From Methanocalculus natronophilus (GTDB lineage: Archaea; Halobacteriota; Methanomicrobia; Methanomicrobiales; Methanocorpusculaceae), in the NCBI RefSeq assembly GCF_038751955.1, contig NZ_JBCEXH010000004.1, positions 186,001-250,000 on the forward strand: DNA of 64,000 nt, given 5' to 3'. The notes below the pieces were generated by a model. That model had not been told where the DNA came from and searched no databases. It saw only the letters and a program-made list of their open reading frames with translations. The translations under genes were made by a program, and so were the position numbers. This document shows, one piece after another, positions 7,236-15,961 of this stretch (position 1 is its first letter; the number at the start of each line of letters is the position of its first letter).

Positions 7236-10200
7236 ATGGACTTCTTTGGAAATATTCTAGGAAAAACCGATACTGCCGCACCCTTCATCCAGAAAGCAGA
7301 AGCGCTCCTTGAAAAAGGAAAAGTCGAGGATGCGGTGAAGCAGTGCAGGCGGGCCGTTGATATCGAACCGCAGAACGGTGATGCCTGGTATCTCATCGGA
7401 TCGGGAGAACGGGTCCTTGGACGGTATACCCAGGCGCTTGAGGCGTTCTCAAAAGCATCCGCTATCAACCCTGGAGACCCCGCCAACTGGATCGCAATGG
7501 CAGGCATCTATGCCCATCTCGGAAAGTTTACCGAAGCAGTTGCCCATCTCGAACGCCTCCCCGACTCTGATGCCTCACGGCGTGATATTCACCTGAGTAA
7601 AGCTGAATGGCTGGATGCACTTGGCAGGTACGAGGAAGCAGAAGCCACCCTCGCCCAGGTGCTCCGGGAGACACCCGAAGACGGGGTGATCCTGACCTGG
7701 CGGATCAACCTCCTGATGCGGATGGGAAAATATGCTGAAGCGATTCCCGTGATAGAAACCGCCCTTGGAGCCGGGTATGAACCGGCCCGGATGCATGCGA
7801 TACAAGGCCGTGCACTTGAGGGAACAGGTGATATGACCGGCGCCCTTGCCGCGTACCGGGCATCTGTTGAGATCAACTCCGATAACCCCGGCGCATGGTA
7901 TTCCCGGGCACGGATCGAGGAGGCAAAAGGCGACTTTGCTGCTGCTGCTGCATCCTATGGCGAGGTGATGCGCGGCGTCACCGACGACACCGCAGCAGGA
8001 ACTGCCCGTGCCCACTGCCACTTCATGGCAGGCCAGTATGAAGAGGCATATAGTGGTTTTGAGAAGATCATCACGAAAAACCCTGAGTATGAACCGGCAT
8101 GGTACCTGCTTGGCGTCACCAGCGAGCGGCTTGGCAGAATGAAACGGGCTGCAGAATGCTATGATCATATCCTGAAGAACGACTCGACCAATACAAACGG
8201 CTGGTACAGGCGTGGCCTTGCCATGATGAATCTCGGCCGCTACAAGGAGGCACTTGAGAGTTTCAGGAGGATGCAGCATCCGGATGGATCCAAAAAGGTT
8301 GCATGGGTTGCAAGTGACGGTGAGATGAGCCTCTTCGGCCGCTCATTTGAAGAAGCGGGTCCAAAAGATACTGCCCATATCGCCCCTATCGAGATCGAAA
8401 CCAAAAATATTGCCCTGCTCACCCTCCAGGCACAGTCTCTTGCCGGTGTCGGCCAGTATGAAGACGCACTCAGGATGATCAACCGCCTGCCACCGGAAGA
8501 GCAGAAGAAGACCGCAATCCAGCTGATCGCAGCAGAAGCCGAGGCAGCGCTTGGCAACTACCAGGCAGCGCTTCAGATCCTCTCCACGCTCTTCAAAACA
8601 AACGGGGAGATGTCCGAGGCACGGCGTCTCTATGCCGATGTCCTGATGAAGTCACGGAGGTATCTTGAGGCAGCAGATGCATTTGGTGCACTTCTTGAGA
8701 ATGAACCAGAAGATGTCAGCTCGCTCCGCGGCAGGGCAGAAGCACTGATGCGACTTGGATCCTATGAAGCCTGTTCCGCAGATCTCACAAAACTGATTGA
8801 GATTGCCCCAAAAGACTGGCATGCAGTCGCACTCAAGACAGAACTCATCCTGATCACAGGCGATGCAGACGGATCTCTTGCACTCTTTGAGACACTCCCT
8901 GAGCGGCTGAGGAAGAACCCGTCACTCCGGATGATCCGGGCACTGGCACTGGATGCATCCGGGCGTGTGGAAGAAGCACTTCAGGCTGGAAAAGAGATAC
9001 TGGCTGAAGACCCGGACAATACCGGAATTCTTCTGCATATCGCCCAGCTGGCATACCGGATGGGTGACTTTGCACTCGCAGCAGACTCTGTGACGTCCCT
9101 CCAGGAGAAGAGTACTGGTGCAGATGGCATCTCGCTCTGGCAGGCGGAGCTTCTCTCTGCACGCGGCTGTTATGAAGATGCAGCTGAAGCCTTTACCGAC
9201 GCTCTCTCCAGAAATGAACGGAGTCCGTCTGCATTGATTGGGAGGGCAGATGCCTACCGGCGTCTCGGCAGGTTCGACCCGGCACTTGAGGATATAACCC
9301 GGGTGCTCTCAATCGATCCCAAATATCTCCATCTCAATGCAGTTGCAGGCAGCATCCTGATGCAGCGTGCCCGGTATCCGGAAGCAGCTGAAGCATTCCG
9401 GAAAGCCGGAGGTGATCTCCAGCTTGCCCTTGCCGGAGAGGCGCTTCTCAGGAGTGGCAGGTTCGAGGATGGTCTCTCCCATCTTGAGGATTACCTCAGA
9501 TCCCATGCAGATGACGCAATACCAGCATATTTTGCAGGAATTGCATCTGAACACATGGGGAGGTACGGGGAGGCTATCCGGTACTACCAGAATGTCAGCG
9601 AGACGATCCCGGACGCGCTCTTCAGGCTCGGCTCTCTTCAGAATGCCACAGGCAGGAACCAGGATGCCGAAGAGACACTTGCCAGGTTCTGCGAGAAATA
9701 TCCGGATGATATCGGGGCATGGTATACCCGTGCATCTGTGCTTGCGCACCTCGGCATGGATGAACCCGCTGGTGACGCACTCCAGGAAGCAATGAACCAT
9801 GGTGCAGAGAGCCCCGGACTGCTGGTTGCAATGGAGGGGATTCTCACCCGTCTCGGGCGATTTGAGGATGCCGCAGATCTCTGCCGGACAATCACAGAAC
9901 AGCATCCCGGGATGACCATGATCTACAGGAGGCTTGGGGAACTGCTGATGCTCCTTGGCCAGTACGATGATGCAGCAGGTGCATACAGAAAAGCGATTGC
10001 TGAGCATCCCGATGATCCGGTGCTCGTTCTTGCAGCAGCAAAAGCATTCCTCAGTGCCGAATCTCCCAAAGATGCACTGGATATCCTGAAAGCAGCCGGT
10101 GAGAAGCACTCAGATGATGCACGGATCTGGGCTGCCATGGGCGATGCACTGACCGCAGATGGTGAATATTCGCAGGCGGTCAAGGCATATGACCGTGCCA

Positions 10201-11231
10201 TACAGGAAGATGAGATCCCGGCAACAATTCATCGGAGCAGGGCAACTGCACTGACGCTCTCGGGGAAGTGGAAGGAAGCCTGTGATGCCCTCTCCACCTA
10301 TCTCATCAGGGAAGAGCATGATCTTGGCACCTGGCTTGAACTCGGCAGGCTGGCGGAATCTGTCGGTGACCTGAAACTGGCGGAAAAGGCATACCGAAAA
10401 GCAGCCGGCGTCCCCGGATCAGCATTTGCCAACGCCCGTGTCCTCTCACTCCTTGGCGATGATGAACGGGCACTCCAGCAGATGACAGATCTGCTTGGGG
10501 AAGAGCCGGACAATGTGGATTATCTCAGGTTCTCCTCCGCTCTCCTCCTCAAACTCGGACGGTTCGAGGAGGCGATCGACTCGTACTCACGTGCGTTGCA
10601 TATGCGAAAGGCCGATCATGCGCTCGCCCGTGGGTATGCATCGGCACTGGAGTCTGCCGGCAGGTACCATGAAGCAGTCGAAGTTTATACAAAACTCAAA
10701 GAAGAAGAGCCTGAAGCCAAATCCACCATGTATGCGATCGGATCGCTCTATGCACATATCGGCAGATACCGGGAGGCTGCCCGGCAGTTCGACGAGCTCA
10801 TCGATCACTATCCGGATGATGTCGCTGCCATTGTGAATCGCGCATCTGCTGCAGCATTGCTTGGCAAATATGATGACGCGCTTGACTATTACGAGAAAGC
10901 GCTCTCCATCGATTCGAAGAACGGCCCGCTCTGGAGTGCCCGCGGTGCAGTCCTCATGGCCCTTGCACGCTACAATGATGCACTCAAATCCTATGACAGG
11001 GCGATTGATCTCTCCCAGAATGAGGTCAATGCCTTGTACTGCAAAGGGCTCATCCTGAATTATGTCGGCAAAAAGGAGCAGGCCATGGCATGCTTTGATC
11101 AGATCACAGAAACAGAGCCGGACTATGCCCTTGCCTGGTACCAGAAGTCACGGATCTATGACAGCATCGGGGAGCGGCAGGAAGCGATGGAGTGCCTCGG
11201 GAAGGCTCTTGCGATCGATCCCGATATCTGA
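7236..11231 (+). CDS. Giant TPR-repeat protein
   Basis: 1331 residues, apparently composed from about residue 15 to the end of consecutive 34-residue tetratricopeptide repeats, on the order of 35 or more. Units show the W4-L7-G8-Y11-A20-F24-A27-P32 signature, for example NGDAWYLIGSGERVLGRYTQALEAF and ALAWYQKSRIYDSIGERQEA. No signal peptide, enzyme domain or membrane segment is seen, so it is a cytoplasmic scaffold whose partner is not evident. Repeat classes vary: some lack the W and have LG-RYEEA instead. A Shine-Dalgarno-like GAGAGGA precedes the start. Only 3 nt separate it from rlmH, so they are probably co-transcribed. Confidence 0.9.
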   Translation: MDFFGNILGKTDTAAPFIQKAEALLEKGKVEDAVKQCRRAVDIEPQNGDAWYLIGSGERVLGRYTQALEAFSKASAINPGDPANWIAMAGIYAHLGKFTEAVAHLERLPDSDASRRDIHLSKAEWLDALGRYEEAEATLAQVLRETPEDGVILTWRINLLMRMGKYAEAIPVIETALGAGYEPARMHAIQGRALEGTGDMTGALAAYRASVEINSDNPGAWYSRARIEEAKGDFAAAAASYGEVMRGVTDDTAAGTARAHCHFMAGQYEEAYSGFEKIITKNPEYEPAWYLLGVTSERLGRMKRAAECYDHILKNDSTNTNGWYRRGLAMMNLGRYKEALESFRRMQHPDGSKKVAWVASDGEMSLFGRSFEEAGPKDTAHIAPIEIETKNIALLTLQAQSLAGVGQYEDALRMINRLPPEEQKKTAIQLIAAEAEAALGNYQAALQILSTLFKTNGEMSEARRLYADVLMKSRRYLEAADAFGALLENEPEDVSSLRGRAEALMRLGSYEACSADLTKLIEIAPKDWHAVALKTELILITGDADGSLALFETLPERLRKNPSLRMIRALALDASGRVEEALQAGKEILAEDPDNTGILLHIAQLAYRMGDFALAADSVTSLQEKSTGADGISLWQAELLSARGCYEDAAEAFTDALSRNERSPSALIGRADAYRRLGRFDPALEDITRVLSIDPKYLHLNAVAGSILMQRARYPEAAEAFRKAGGDLQLALAGEALLRSGRFEDGLSHLEDYLRSHADDAIPAYFAGIASEHMGRYGEAIRYYQNVSETIPDALFRLGSLQNATGRNQDAEETLARFCEKYPDDIGAWYTRASVLAHLGMDEPAGDALQEAMNHGAESPGLLVAMEGILTRLGRFEDAADLCRTITEQHPGMTMIYRRLGELLMLLGQYDDAAGAYRKAIAEHPDDPVLVLAAAKAFLSAESPKDALDILKAAGEKHSDDARIWAAMGDALTADGEYSQAVKAYDRAIQEDEIPATIHRSRATALTLSGKWKEACDALSTYLIREEHDLGTWLELGRLAESVGDLKLAEKAYRKAAGVPGSAFANARVLSLLGDDERALQQMTDLLGEEPDNVDYLRFSSALLLKLGRFEEAIDSYSRALHMRKADHALARGYASALESAGRYHEAVEVYTKLKEEEPEAKSTMYAIGSLYAHIGRYREAARQFDELIDHYPDDVAAIVNRASAAALLGKYDDALDYYEKALSIDSKNGPLWSARGAVLMALARYNDALKSYDRAIDLSQNEVNALYCKGLILNYVGKKEQAMACFDQITETEPDYALAWYQKSRIYDSIGERQEAMECLGKALAIDPDI

Positions 11232-11234
11232 TCA

Positions 11235-11714
11235 ATGATGCAGATCCGGATCATCGCCGTTGGCAAAGCCCGTGAATCATGGCAGAAGGAGGGGATCGCC
11301 GATTTCATCCGGCGGCTCTCCCCTTATGCCACGGTCAGTATGACAGATGTACCTGATCAGCCATCTGCATCATCACCCGGTGAGAGGAGAAAGGCCATTG
11401 CACGCGAGGGTGAAGCACTTCTTGCAGCCGCAGGAAAAAAACCCGGCCTTGTCCTTGCTCTTGACCCATCTGGCACCGGGATGACAAGCGAGGCTTTTGC
11501 AGGATTTCTTCAACGCTCCATGATCGAAGGCTCAAGCACGCTCACCTTTCTGATCGGGGGTGCTGAGGGCCTCTCTGAAGAGATCAGATCCAGATCTGAT
11601 CATCTCCTCTCCCTCTCGCAGATGACCTTTACCCATACCATGGTTCGTCTTTTTCTCCTTGAACAGATCTACCGGGGGTTTCGGATCATCAGAGGAGAGC
11701 CCTACCACAGGTGA
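11235..11714 (+). CDS. rlmH: RlmH, 23S rRNA pseudouridine methyltransferase
   Basis: 159 residues (family about 155). RlmH is a SPOUT methyltransferase that N3-methylates pseudouridine 1915 in helix 69 of 23S rRNA. Seen are the N-terminal IRIIAVGK, the central LALDPSGTGMTSEAFA, the knot region FLIGGAEGLSEE that binds S-adenosylmethionine, LSLSQMTFTHTMVRLFLLEQIYR and the C-terminal RGEPYHR. All are family hallmarks. The enzyme is mainly bacterial but occurs in several methanogens. Two ATGs (11235 and 11238) are both plausible. Confidence 0.95.
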   Translation: MMQIRIIAVGKARESWQKEGIADFIRRLSPYATVSMTDVPDQPSASSPGERRKAIAREGEALLAAAGKKPGLVLALDPSGTGMTSEAFAGFLQRSMIEGSSTLTFLIGGAEGLSEEIRSRSDHLLSLSQMTFTHTMVRLFLLEQIYRGFRIIRGEPYHR

Positions 11715-11735
11715 GTCAGGGACAATCCAGGTTCT

Positions 11736-11759
11736 TATTTTTCAAAAAAAGGTTTTTTA
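11736..11759. terminator. T-rich terminator between convergent genes
   Basis: TTATTTTTC, AAAAAAA and TTTTTT runs between the rlmH and symporter stops. T-tracts occur on both strands, fitting archaeal termination in both directions. Confidence 0.5.
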
Positions 11760-13310
11760 GGACGTCATCCTCCGGTTATGCCGTATCTGGAAGATGACCA
11801 TCACGATGAGTGATATTGGAAGTGCGATGACAAGCGGGTTGCATACGCTCCAGGGATGGCCGAGCACTGACGGAACTCCGAATATGAACTGGGATAACCC
11901 AAGGACGCTTGATTCTGCTGCATGGACAAAGAGCGTCCAGATGAACCAGACAAAGGCTCCGATGAGAACTGATGCCTTTGCGCCATTGACACAGGGGGAC
12001 CTGGCGATGAGCCCGTTGATGAAGGCGGGCAGGAAAGCCGATGCACAGAGCCCCATGAAGATGACGGTTGCGCGGGCGATGATACTCCCCGGAAGGAGGA
12101 AGGCAACCAGTATCGAGATGACCATCATGATGATGATGCCGCGTTTGTTCGCTTTGAGCGAGAGGGCACATTCCCTGCCCCTGCCCCAGACATCGCAGGC
12201 AAGTGCTGTCCCCATTGTGTGGTAGAGCGAACTTAATGTTGACATCGCCGCACAGAGGAGCGTCAGCATGAAGATGATGACAAAGAGATCAGGCATCGCA
12301 CTTGAGATATACATCGGGATGATGGAATCGACATTGCCGCCTGCTGCAGTAATGGCAAGCTCCCCGCTCTTCTGGTAGAAATAGACGTTTGTCAGTGCCC
12401 CTACCGTGAAGGCAACACCGGTCATCATCAGGATGAAGGGCCCGCCGATCAGGGTTGCGCGGTGGAGTGATTTGTCGTCACGGGCAGTCATGAACCTGAC
12501 AATCAGCTGCGGCTGGGCAAGAACACCGATACCGACACCCAGCACCATGGTGGTGATCAACGTCATCCAGATCGGCGATCCGAGTGCAGGCATGGATGTC
12601 CAGCCCTGGTGGCCGGCTGCGGCAAGCCCTTCAGGAACGAGATCCGCCATGTTCGTGAGTGCGGTATGTGCGGTTACCACCCCTCCGAGATAGACGTACG
12701 TCAGGACAAGGAGAAGGCTCATACCAATGAGCATGATTGCGCCCTGCAGTGCATCGGTATGCATGACAGCGATTAAACCGCCAAAGACGACATATAAACC
12801 GACGATGATGCCAAACCCAAGGAGCGCGGTCTCATAGGGAATTGCGAGTGTGACTTCAATGAATCGTGCCCCTCCGATCAGGATGGCGGCGGTGTAGATA
12901 GGCATTGAAAGGATGATGATGATACCACTTAAAAACTGCAGGAATGGTGATTTATAGGCTTTTCCCATAAGATCAGGGAAGGTATAGGCTCCAAGTCTCT
13001 TTCCAGCCTCGCGGATACGTTTTCCGAAGAATACAAACGCAATGAAGACACCGATACCAATATTAAACACGGTAAGCCAGATCAGCCCCATCCCGAGATT
13101 GGCGGCAACACCGCCGAACCCGACGATCGCGGCAGTGGAGATGAAGGTTGCTCCATAGGAGAGTGCGATGACAAGCGGATGGGTGTTTCTCCCTGCAACC
13201 ATGTAATCCTCGGCAACCTTTGTTTTGCGGTACCCATAGTACCCGATGCCGATGATCATAAGCAGGTAGATTGCGACCACAATCGAGATGGTCAACGCAT
13301 CAACTGCCAC
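11757..13310 (-). CDS. Sodium:solute symporter (SSS family)
   Basis: About 517 residues, 12-13 membrane helices. The core has RNTHPLVIALSYGATFISTAAIVGFGG, a TM1-region YYGYRKTKVAEDYMVAGR and LGAYTFPDLMGKAY, the family's LPD/F-x-G region, plus LAQPQLIVRFMTARDDKSLHRATLIGG, typical of SSS transporters of acetate, proline or pantothenate. The substrate cannot be read from sequence. The frame opens at ATG 13325, but a GGAGGGG Shine-Dalgarno at 13323-13317 overlaps that ATG, so GTG 13310 (spacing 6) is the probable start. The gene overlaps the end of a tiny upstream membrane-peptide gene. Confidence 0.9.
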   Translation of the reverse strand: MAVDALTISIVVAIYLLMIIGIGYYGYRKTKVAEDYMVAGRNTHPLVIALSYGATFISTAAIVGFGGVAANLGMGLIWLTVFNIGIGVFIAFVFFGKRIREAGKRLGAYTFPDLMGKAYKSPFLQFLSGIIIILSMPIYTAAILIGGARFIEVTLAIPYETALLGFGIIVGLYVVFGGLIAVMHTDALQGAIMLIGMSLLLVLTYVYLGGVVTAHTALTNMADLVPEGLAAAGHQGWTSMPALGSPIWMTLITTMVLGVGIGVLAQPQLIVRFMTARDDKSLHRATLIGGPFILMMTGVAFTVGALTNVYFYQKSGELAITAAGGNVDSIIPMYISSAMPDLFVIIFMLTLLCAAMSTLSSLYHTMGTALACDVWGRGRECALSLKANKRGIIIMMVISILVAFLLPGSIIARATVIFMGLCASAFLPAFINGLIARSPCVNGAKASVLIGAFVWFIWTLFVHAAESSVLGLSQFIFGVPSVLGHPWSVCNPLVIALPISLIVMVIFQIRHNRRMTS

Positions 13311-13422
13311 CGTCAGCCCCTCCATTGCTCCAGTTCAAGAGACCATACACTACGCATGCGATTGCAAACCCAATCGCAAGCAGATACGCAATCCAGATAA
13401 ACGGATCAGGAATACCAAACAT
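13300..13422 (-). CDS. Symporter small accessory protein
   Basis: 40 residues, too short for most gene callers: MFGIPDPFIWIAYLLAIGFA then IACVVYGLLNWSNGG and a short polar tail. It has one membrane helix (residues about 8-30). It begins at ATG 13422 behind GGAGG with good spacing and ends inside the symporter gene, whose own Shine-Dalgarno lies in its last codons. This layout and the W-N-near-C-terminus single-helix design match the small accessory proteins annotated beside SSS transporters in archaea and bacteria. It is inferred to stabilise or regulate the transporter. Confidence 0.8.
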   Translation of the reverse strand: MFGIPDPFIWIAYLLAIGFAIACVVYGLLNWSNGGADGGS

Positions 13423-13598
13423 GGCGATAACCTCCGGTACCTCATCATCGTTGCACGGGAGACCGAAAAATAAAGGCGGTCTCCCTATCTAAAGAAGAAA
13501 AAGACGAAGTCTGCTACAAAAGAAAGGCAAGGTCCTTTACATCCTGGTAGAGCAGACATGAGGTATCCACATACACGTAATCTTTTCTAGTATATAAA

Positions 13599-14039
13599 TC
13601 AGGATGAATTGGTTTTCAGCCTGAGCGCAGCAGAGTTCATACAGTACCTGAGCCCGGTGGGGTGCGGGCCGTCATCAAAGACATGGCCCAGGTGTGCTGA
13701 ACAGAGCGCACAGAGGACTTCATCCCTTACAAAACCGAGGCTCATATCCGGCTGAATCCGGATATTTGCCTCTGATACAGGCCGTATGAAACTCGGCCAC
13801 CCGGTGCCGGAGTCGAACTTGTCTTCAGATCGAAAGAGATCTGTCCCGCAACATGCACAGGTATAGATGCCGGGTTTGTGGCAGTCATGATAGATCCCGG
13901 TGAATGGGGGTTCGGTATCCTTTCTGCGTGCAACCCGGTAGGTGAGTGGATCGAGCACCGCCTTCCACTCACTCTCACTTTTGCTAATCTCCTCCACTTC
14001 ATGCATCGTATCCAGAGCAACCGAGTATATTTTGACCAT
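13599..14039 (-). CDS. msrB: Peptide-methionine (R)-S-oxide reductase
   Basis: 146 residues, family-typical. MsrB reduces methionine-R-sulfoxide in proteins. The zinc site is seen as CACC (in YTCACCGTDLF) and CALCSAH; the catalytic block GLRYCMNSAALRL carries the resolving/catalytic cysteine, and SGTGWPSF and HVFDDGP are conserved. The start ATG 14039 follows AGGAGGTG at 8 nt. It is divergent from the V4R regulator across about 95 bp containing an inverted repeat that overlaps its TATA box. Confidence 0.95.
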   Translation of the reverse strand: MVKIYSVALDTMHEVEEISKSESEWKAVLDPLTYRVARRKDTEPPFTGIYHDCHKPGIYTCACCGTDLFRSEDKFDSGTGWPSFIRPVSEANIRIQPDMSLGFVRDEVLCALCSAHLGHVFDDGPHPTGLRYCMNSAALRLKTNSS

Positions 14040-14071
14040 ATCTGCACCTCCTAGTGGTTGGGTTATCCTAT

Positions 14072-14091
14072 TGTTCTTATATGGACGAACA
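14072..14091. promoter_or_regulatory. Inverted repeat TGTTC-N10-GAACA in divergent promoter
   Basis: Perfect 5-bp arms around ten bases, located between msrB and the V4R regulator. It overlaps the minus-strand TATA-like CATATAAGA of msrB and touches the plus-strand ATTATATA (14091-14098) of the regulator. It is placed where bound protein would block or tune both promoters; autoregulation by the V4R protein is an inference. Confidence 0.45.
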
Positions 14092-14134
14092 TTATATACC
14101 TATGCAGTTCCTTTTGATTATACAGGAGTGATCC

Positions 14135-14905
14135 ATGAGCACAGGCGGGAATAAACTATCGATATACGGGACAGAAGCAGGTGTCCGTGCAGTTGCCAAT
14201 CCTGTCCGCCGGAAGATTCTGGATCTGCTGGAGACCGGCGAGCAGAGTTTCGATAGAATCGTTGCCTCATCCGGGAGGGCGAAATCGACGATCTCCGCAC
14301 ACCTTTCAGACCTTGTTGATGAGGGGATCGTCGGATCCCGGCATGGCGAGGATGACGAACGGAAAAAATACTTCTTTTTAACCTCCCGTTGTATCGGAAG
14401 CTTCTCTCCATCAGATCGCCTGACTGATGAGCTTGAAGTCTATGCTCTCGAGTACCGTGATGGTAGCATCGATCCCTTTGCCCTGTACAAACTCGTCTAC
14501 AGGATATTCCGGGTCTCACTCATGATGGAAGGCATCTCTATCGATCCACTTCTCAGACGGTGCGGGGAATCTGTCGGGGAGGCGATCTACCCTGCGGTTT
14601 TTGCTGCCGATACAGAAACGCTCCTTTCAAACCTCTCTCTCTTCTGGGAGCATCATCAGCTTGGCAGGATTCACGACACCACCCTTGAACCGCTCTCCTT
14701 CTCAGTCTCAAACTGCTTTGAATGTGCCGAGCTCCCGCAGCTGGGGCGTCCTGCCTGTTCCTTTGATACCGGCCTCCTCTCGGTAATCTTTTCAAAACAT
14801 ATGGGGAGAACTGTTCATGCAGTCGAACGGGAATGTTATGCTGCCGGAGATTCCAGGTGCTCGTTTGAGTTTCTCTTCCCTGATGAAGAGGAGACTGGCA
14901 TTTAA
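14135..14905 (+). CDS. ArsR-like HTH and V4R domain transcription regulator
   Basis: 256 residues. Residues about 13-85 form a winged helix of ArsR type (VRAVANPVRRKILDLLETG, then SGRAKSTISAHLSDLVDEGIV and a wing with DDERKKYFFLT). Residues about 105-250 form a V4R domain, with cysteines including NCFECAELPQLGRPAC and a C-terminal Y-A-A-GDSRCSFEF motif shared with heme/thiol- or ligand-binding V4R proteins. Such HTH-V4R regulators are abundant in methanogens. A GGAG Shine-Dalgarno precedes ATG 14135. Redox or small-molecule sensing is suggested by the paired cysteines and the divergent msrB, but not shown. Confidence 0.8.
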   Translation: MSTGGNKLSIYGTEAGVRAVANPVRRKILDLLETGEQSFDRIVASSGRAKSTISAHLSDLVDEGIVGSRHGEDDERKKYFFLTSRCIGSFSPSDRLTDELEVYALEYRDGSIDPFALYKLVYRIFRVSLMMEGISIDPLLRRCGESVGEAIYPAVFAADTETLLSNLSLFWEHHQLGRIHDTTLEPLSFSVSNCFECAELPQLGRPACSFDTGLLSVIFSKHMGRTVHAVERECYAAGDSRCSFEFLFPDEEETGI

Positions 14906-15113
14906 TCGAAGACCAGCAGCGCTCTCTCATTCCAGGCACCCTTTTTATATGAAATGCATGGGCATATTCATCATTTTCATTCTGTATGCCTGGTGCCCAT
15001 GGCGGCATCATGAGCTGTTTTTTCCTGGTATGCAGGGACGTCCAGGGTTTGATTCGTCCACTTTCGATACATTTATTATCAAGAAACAGGGAATTCTCAA
15101 CAGGTGAGAACGT

Positions 15114-15536
15114 ATGAACTCCAATCCTGTATTTATTGCGCTTATTGCTGCTCTTCTGCTCCTGACAGCTGGTTGTGTTGCCGAAGCGCCTGATGATCAG
15201 CCGGCACCTCCACCGTCCCCTGAGATGCTTACATTTGACCAGGCCAATGATGGTGAAACAGTGACGCTGGATACCGGCTCCCGGTTTGCGATCAGCCTTC
15301 CTGAGAACCCGACAACCGGGTATACCTGGGATCTTGATGTACCTCCGGGCATTGCTCTGGTAGATGACGAATTCATCCCTGAGGAGACCGGGCTTATGGG
15401 TGCACCCGGCACACACATCTGGACATTTGAAGCACGGACGCCCGGAACATACACCATAGATGGAAAAGACATCCGCCCATGGGAGCCTGAAGCCGCACCA
15501 GCTGACACGTTTACCCTGACAGTTGTTGTCACCTGA
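15114..15536 (+). CDS. Chagasin-type (I42) protease-inhibitor lipoprotein
   Basis: 140 residues. Lipoprotein signal with lipobox LTAGC (residues about 17-21), a proline-rich linker, then a beta-sandwich domain of the chagasin/I42 cysteine protease inhibitor family: the LPENPTTGYTWDL loop (conserved NPTTGY), GAPGTHIWTFEARTPGTYTI and RPWEPEAAPADTFTLTVVV (R-P-W-E loop). All three inhibitory loops are recognisable. It would sit on the outer face of the membrane. Targets are papain-like proteases; which one is unknown. Confidence 0.9.
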   Translation: MNSNPVFIALIAALLLLTAGCVAEAPDDQPAPPPSPEMLTFDQANDGETVTLDTGSRFAISLPENPTTGYTWDLDVPPGIALVDDEFIPEETGLMGAPGTHIWTFEARTPGTYTIDGKDIRPWEPEAAPADTFTLTVVVT

Positions 15537-15721
15537 TCCGGGAAAAATTACAGGCCTGCACATAACTTCCCTCTTTTTCCAAAAAAGCCATGGTGTACGA
15601 CAGCATCCCCGGGCCAGAAAGCCTCTTCTCATCCCGGCTATGCCACCGCTACAACAAGAGGTGTATGCACCCTTGCCAACAGAAGGTACATGTAAGAGGC
15701 ACTCCCATCTCTAGTGTAGGT

Positions 15722-15955
15722 ATGGAAGAAGCACCACGTCTGATGAGATCGCGATCCACCCGGCTGATCGCAGGAGTCTGCGGAGGAATAGCAGAACACT
15801 ATGGATGGGATCCCTCGCTTGTCAGGATTGCGTGGATCGTCCTCTCGCTTGTCCCGGCATTTCCGGGTATCATCATCTATATCCTTGCCTGGATTATCAT
15901 ACCCGAGGGTGAAGAGGAAAACAAAGCCATTGATGACTCCTACCAGGGGGTATGA
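15722..15955 (+). CDS. PspC-domain membrane protein
   Basis: 77 residues from ATG 15722. The frame is open further upstream to 15590, but that part shows no similarity. The PspC domain is plain: RLIAGVCGGIAEHYGWDPSLVRIAWIVLSL, followed by a membrane segment (GIIIYILAWIIIP, residues about 49-62) and an acidic tail. In bacteria PspC senses envelope stress; in archaea its role is not established. Its stop lies 6 nt from the end of convergent uvrB. Confidence 0.9.
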   Translation: MEEAPRLMRSRSTRLIAGVCGGIAEHYGWDPSLVRIAWIVLSLVPAFPGIIIYILAWIIIPEGEEENKAIDDSYQGV

Positions 15956-15961
15956 CAGAGG

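Noticed and set aside
7575-8279. Minus-strand frame inside the TPR gene
   Set aside because: Antisense shadow of repeats; no start signal or family likeness.
14553-15632. Long minus-strand frame of 359 codons over the V4R and chagasin-like genes
   Set aside because: Opposes two well-supported genes and contains no recognised motif.
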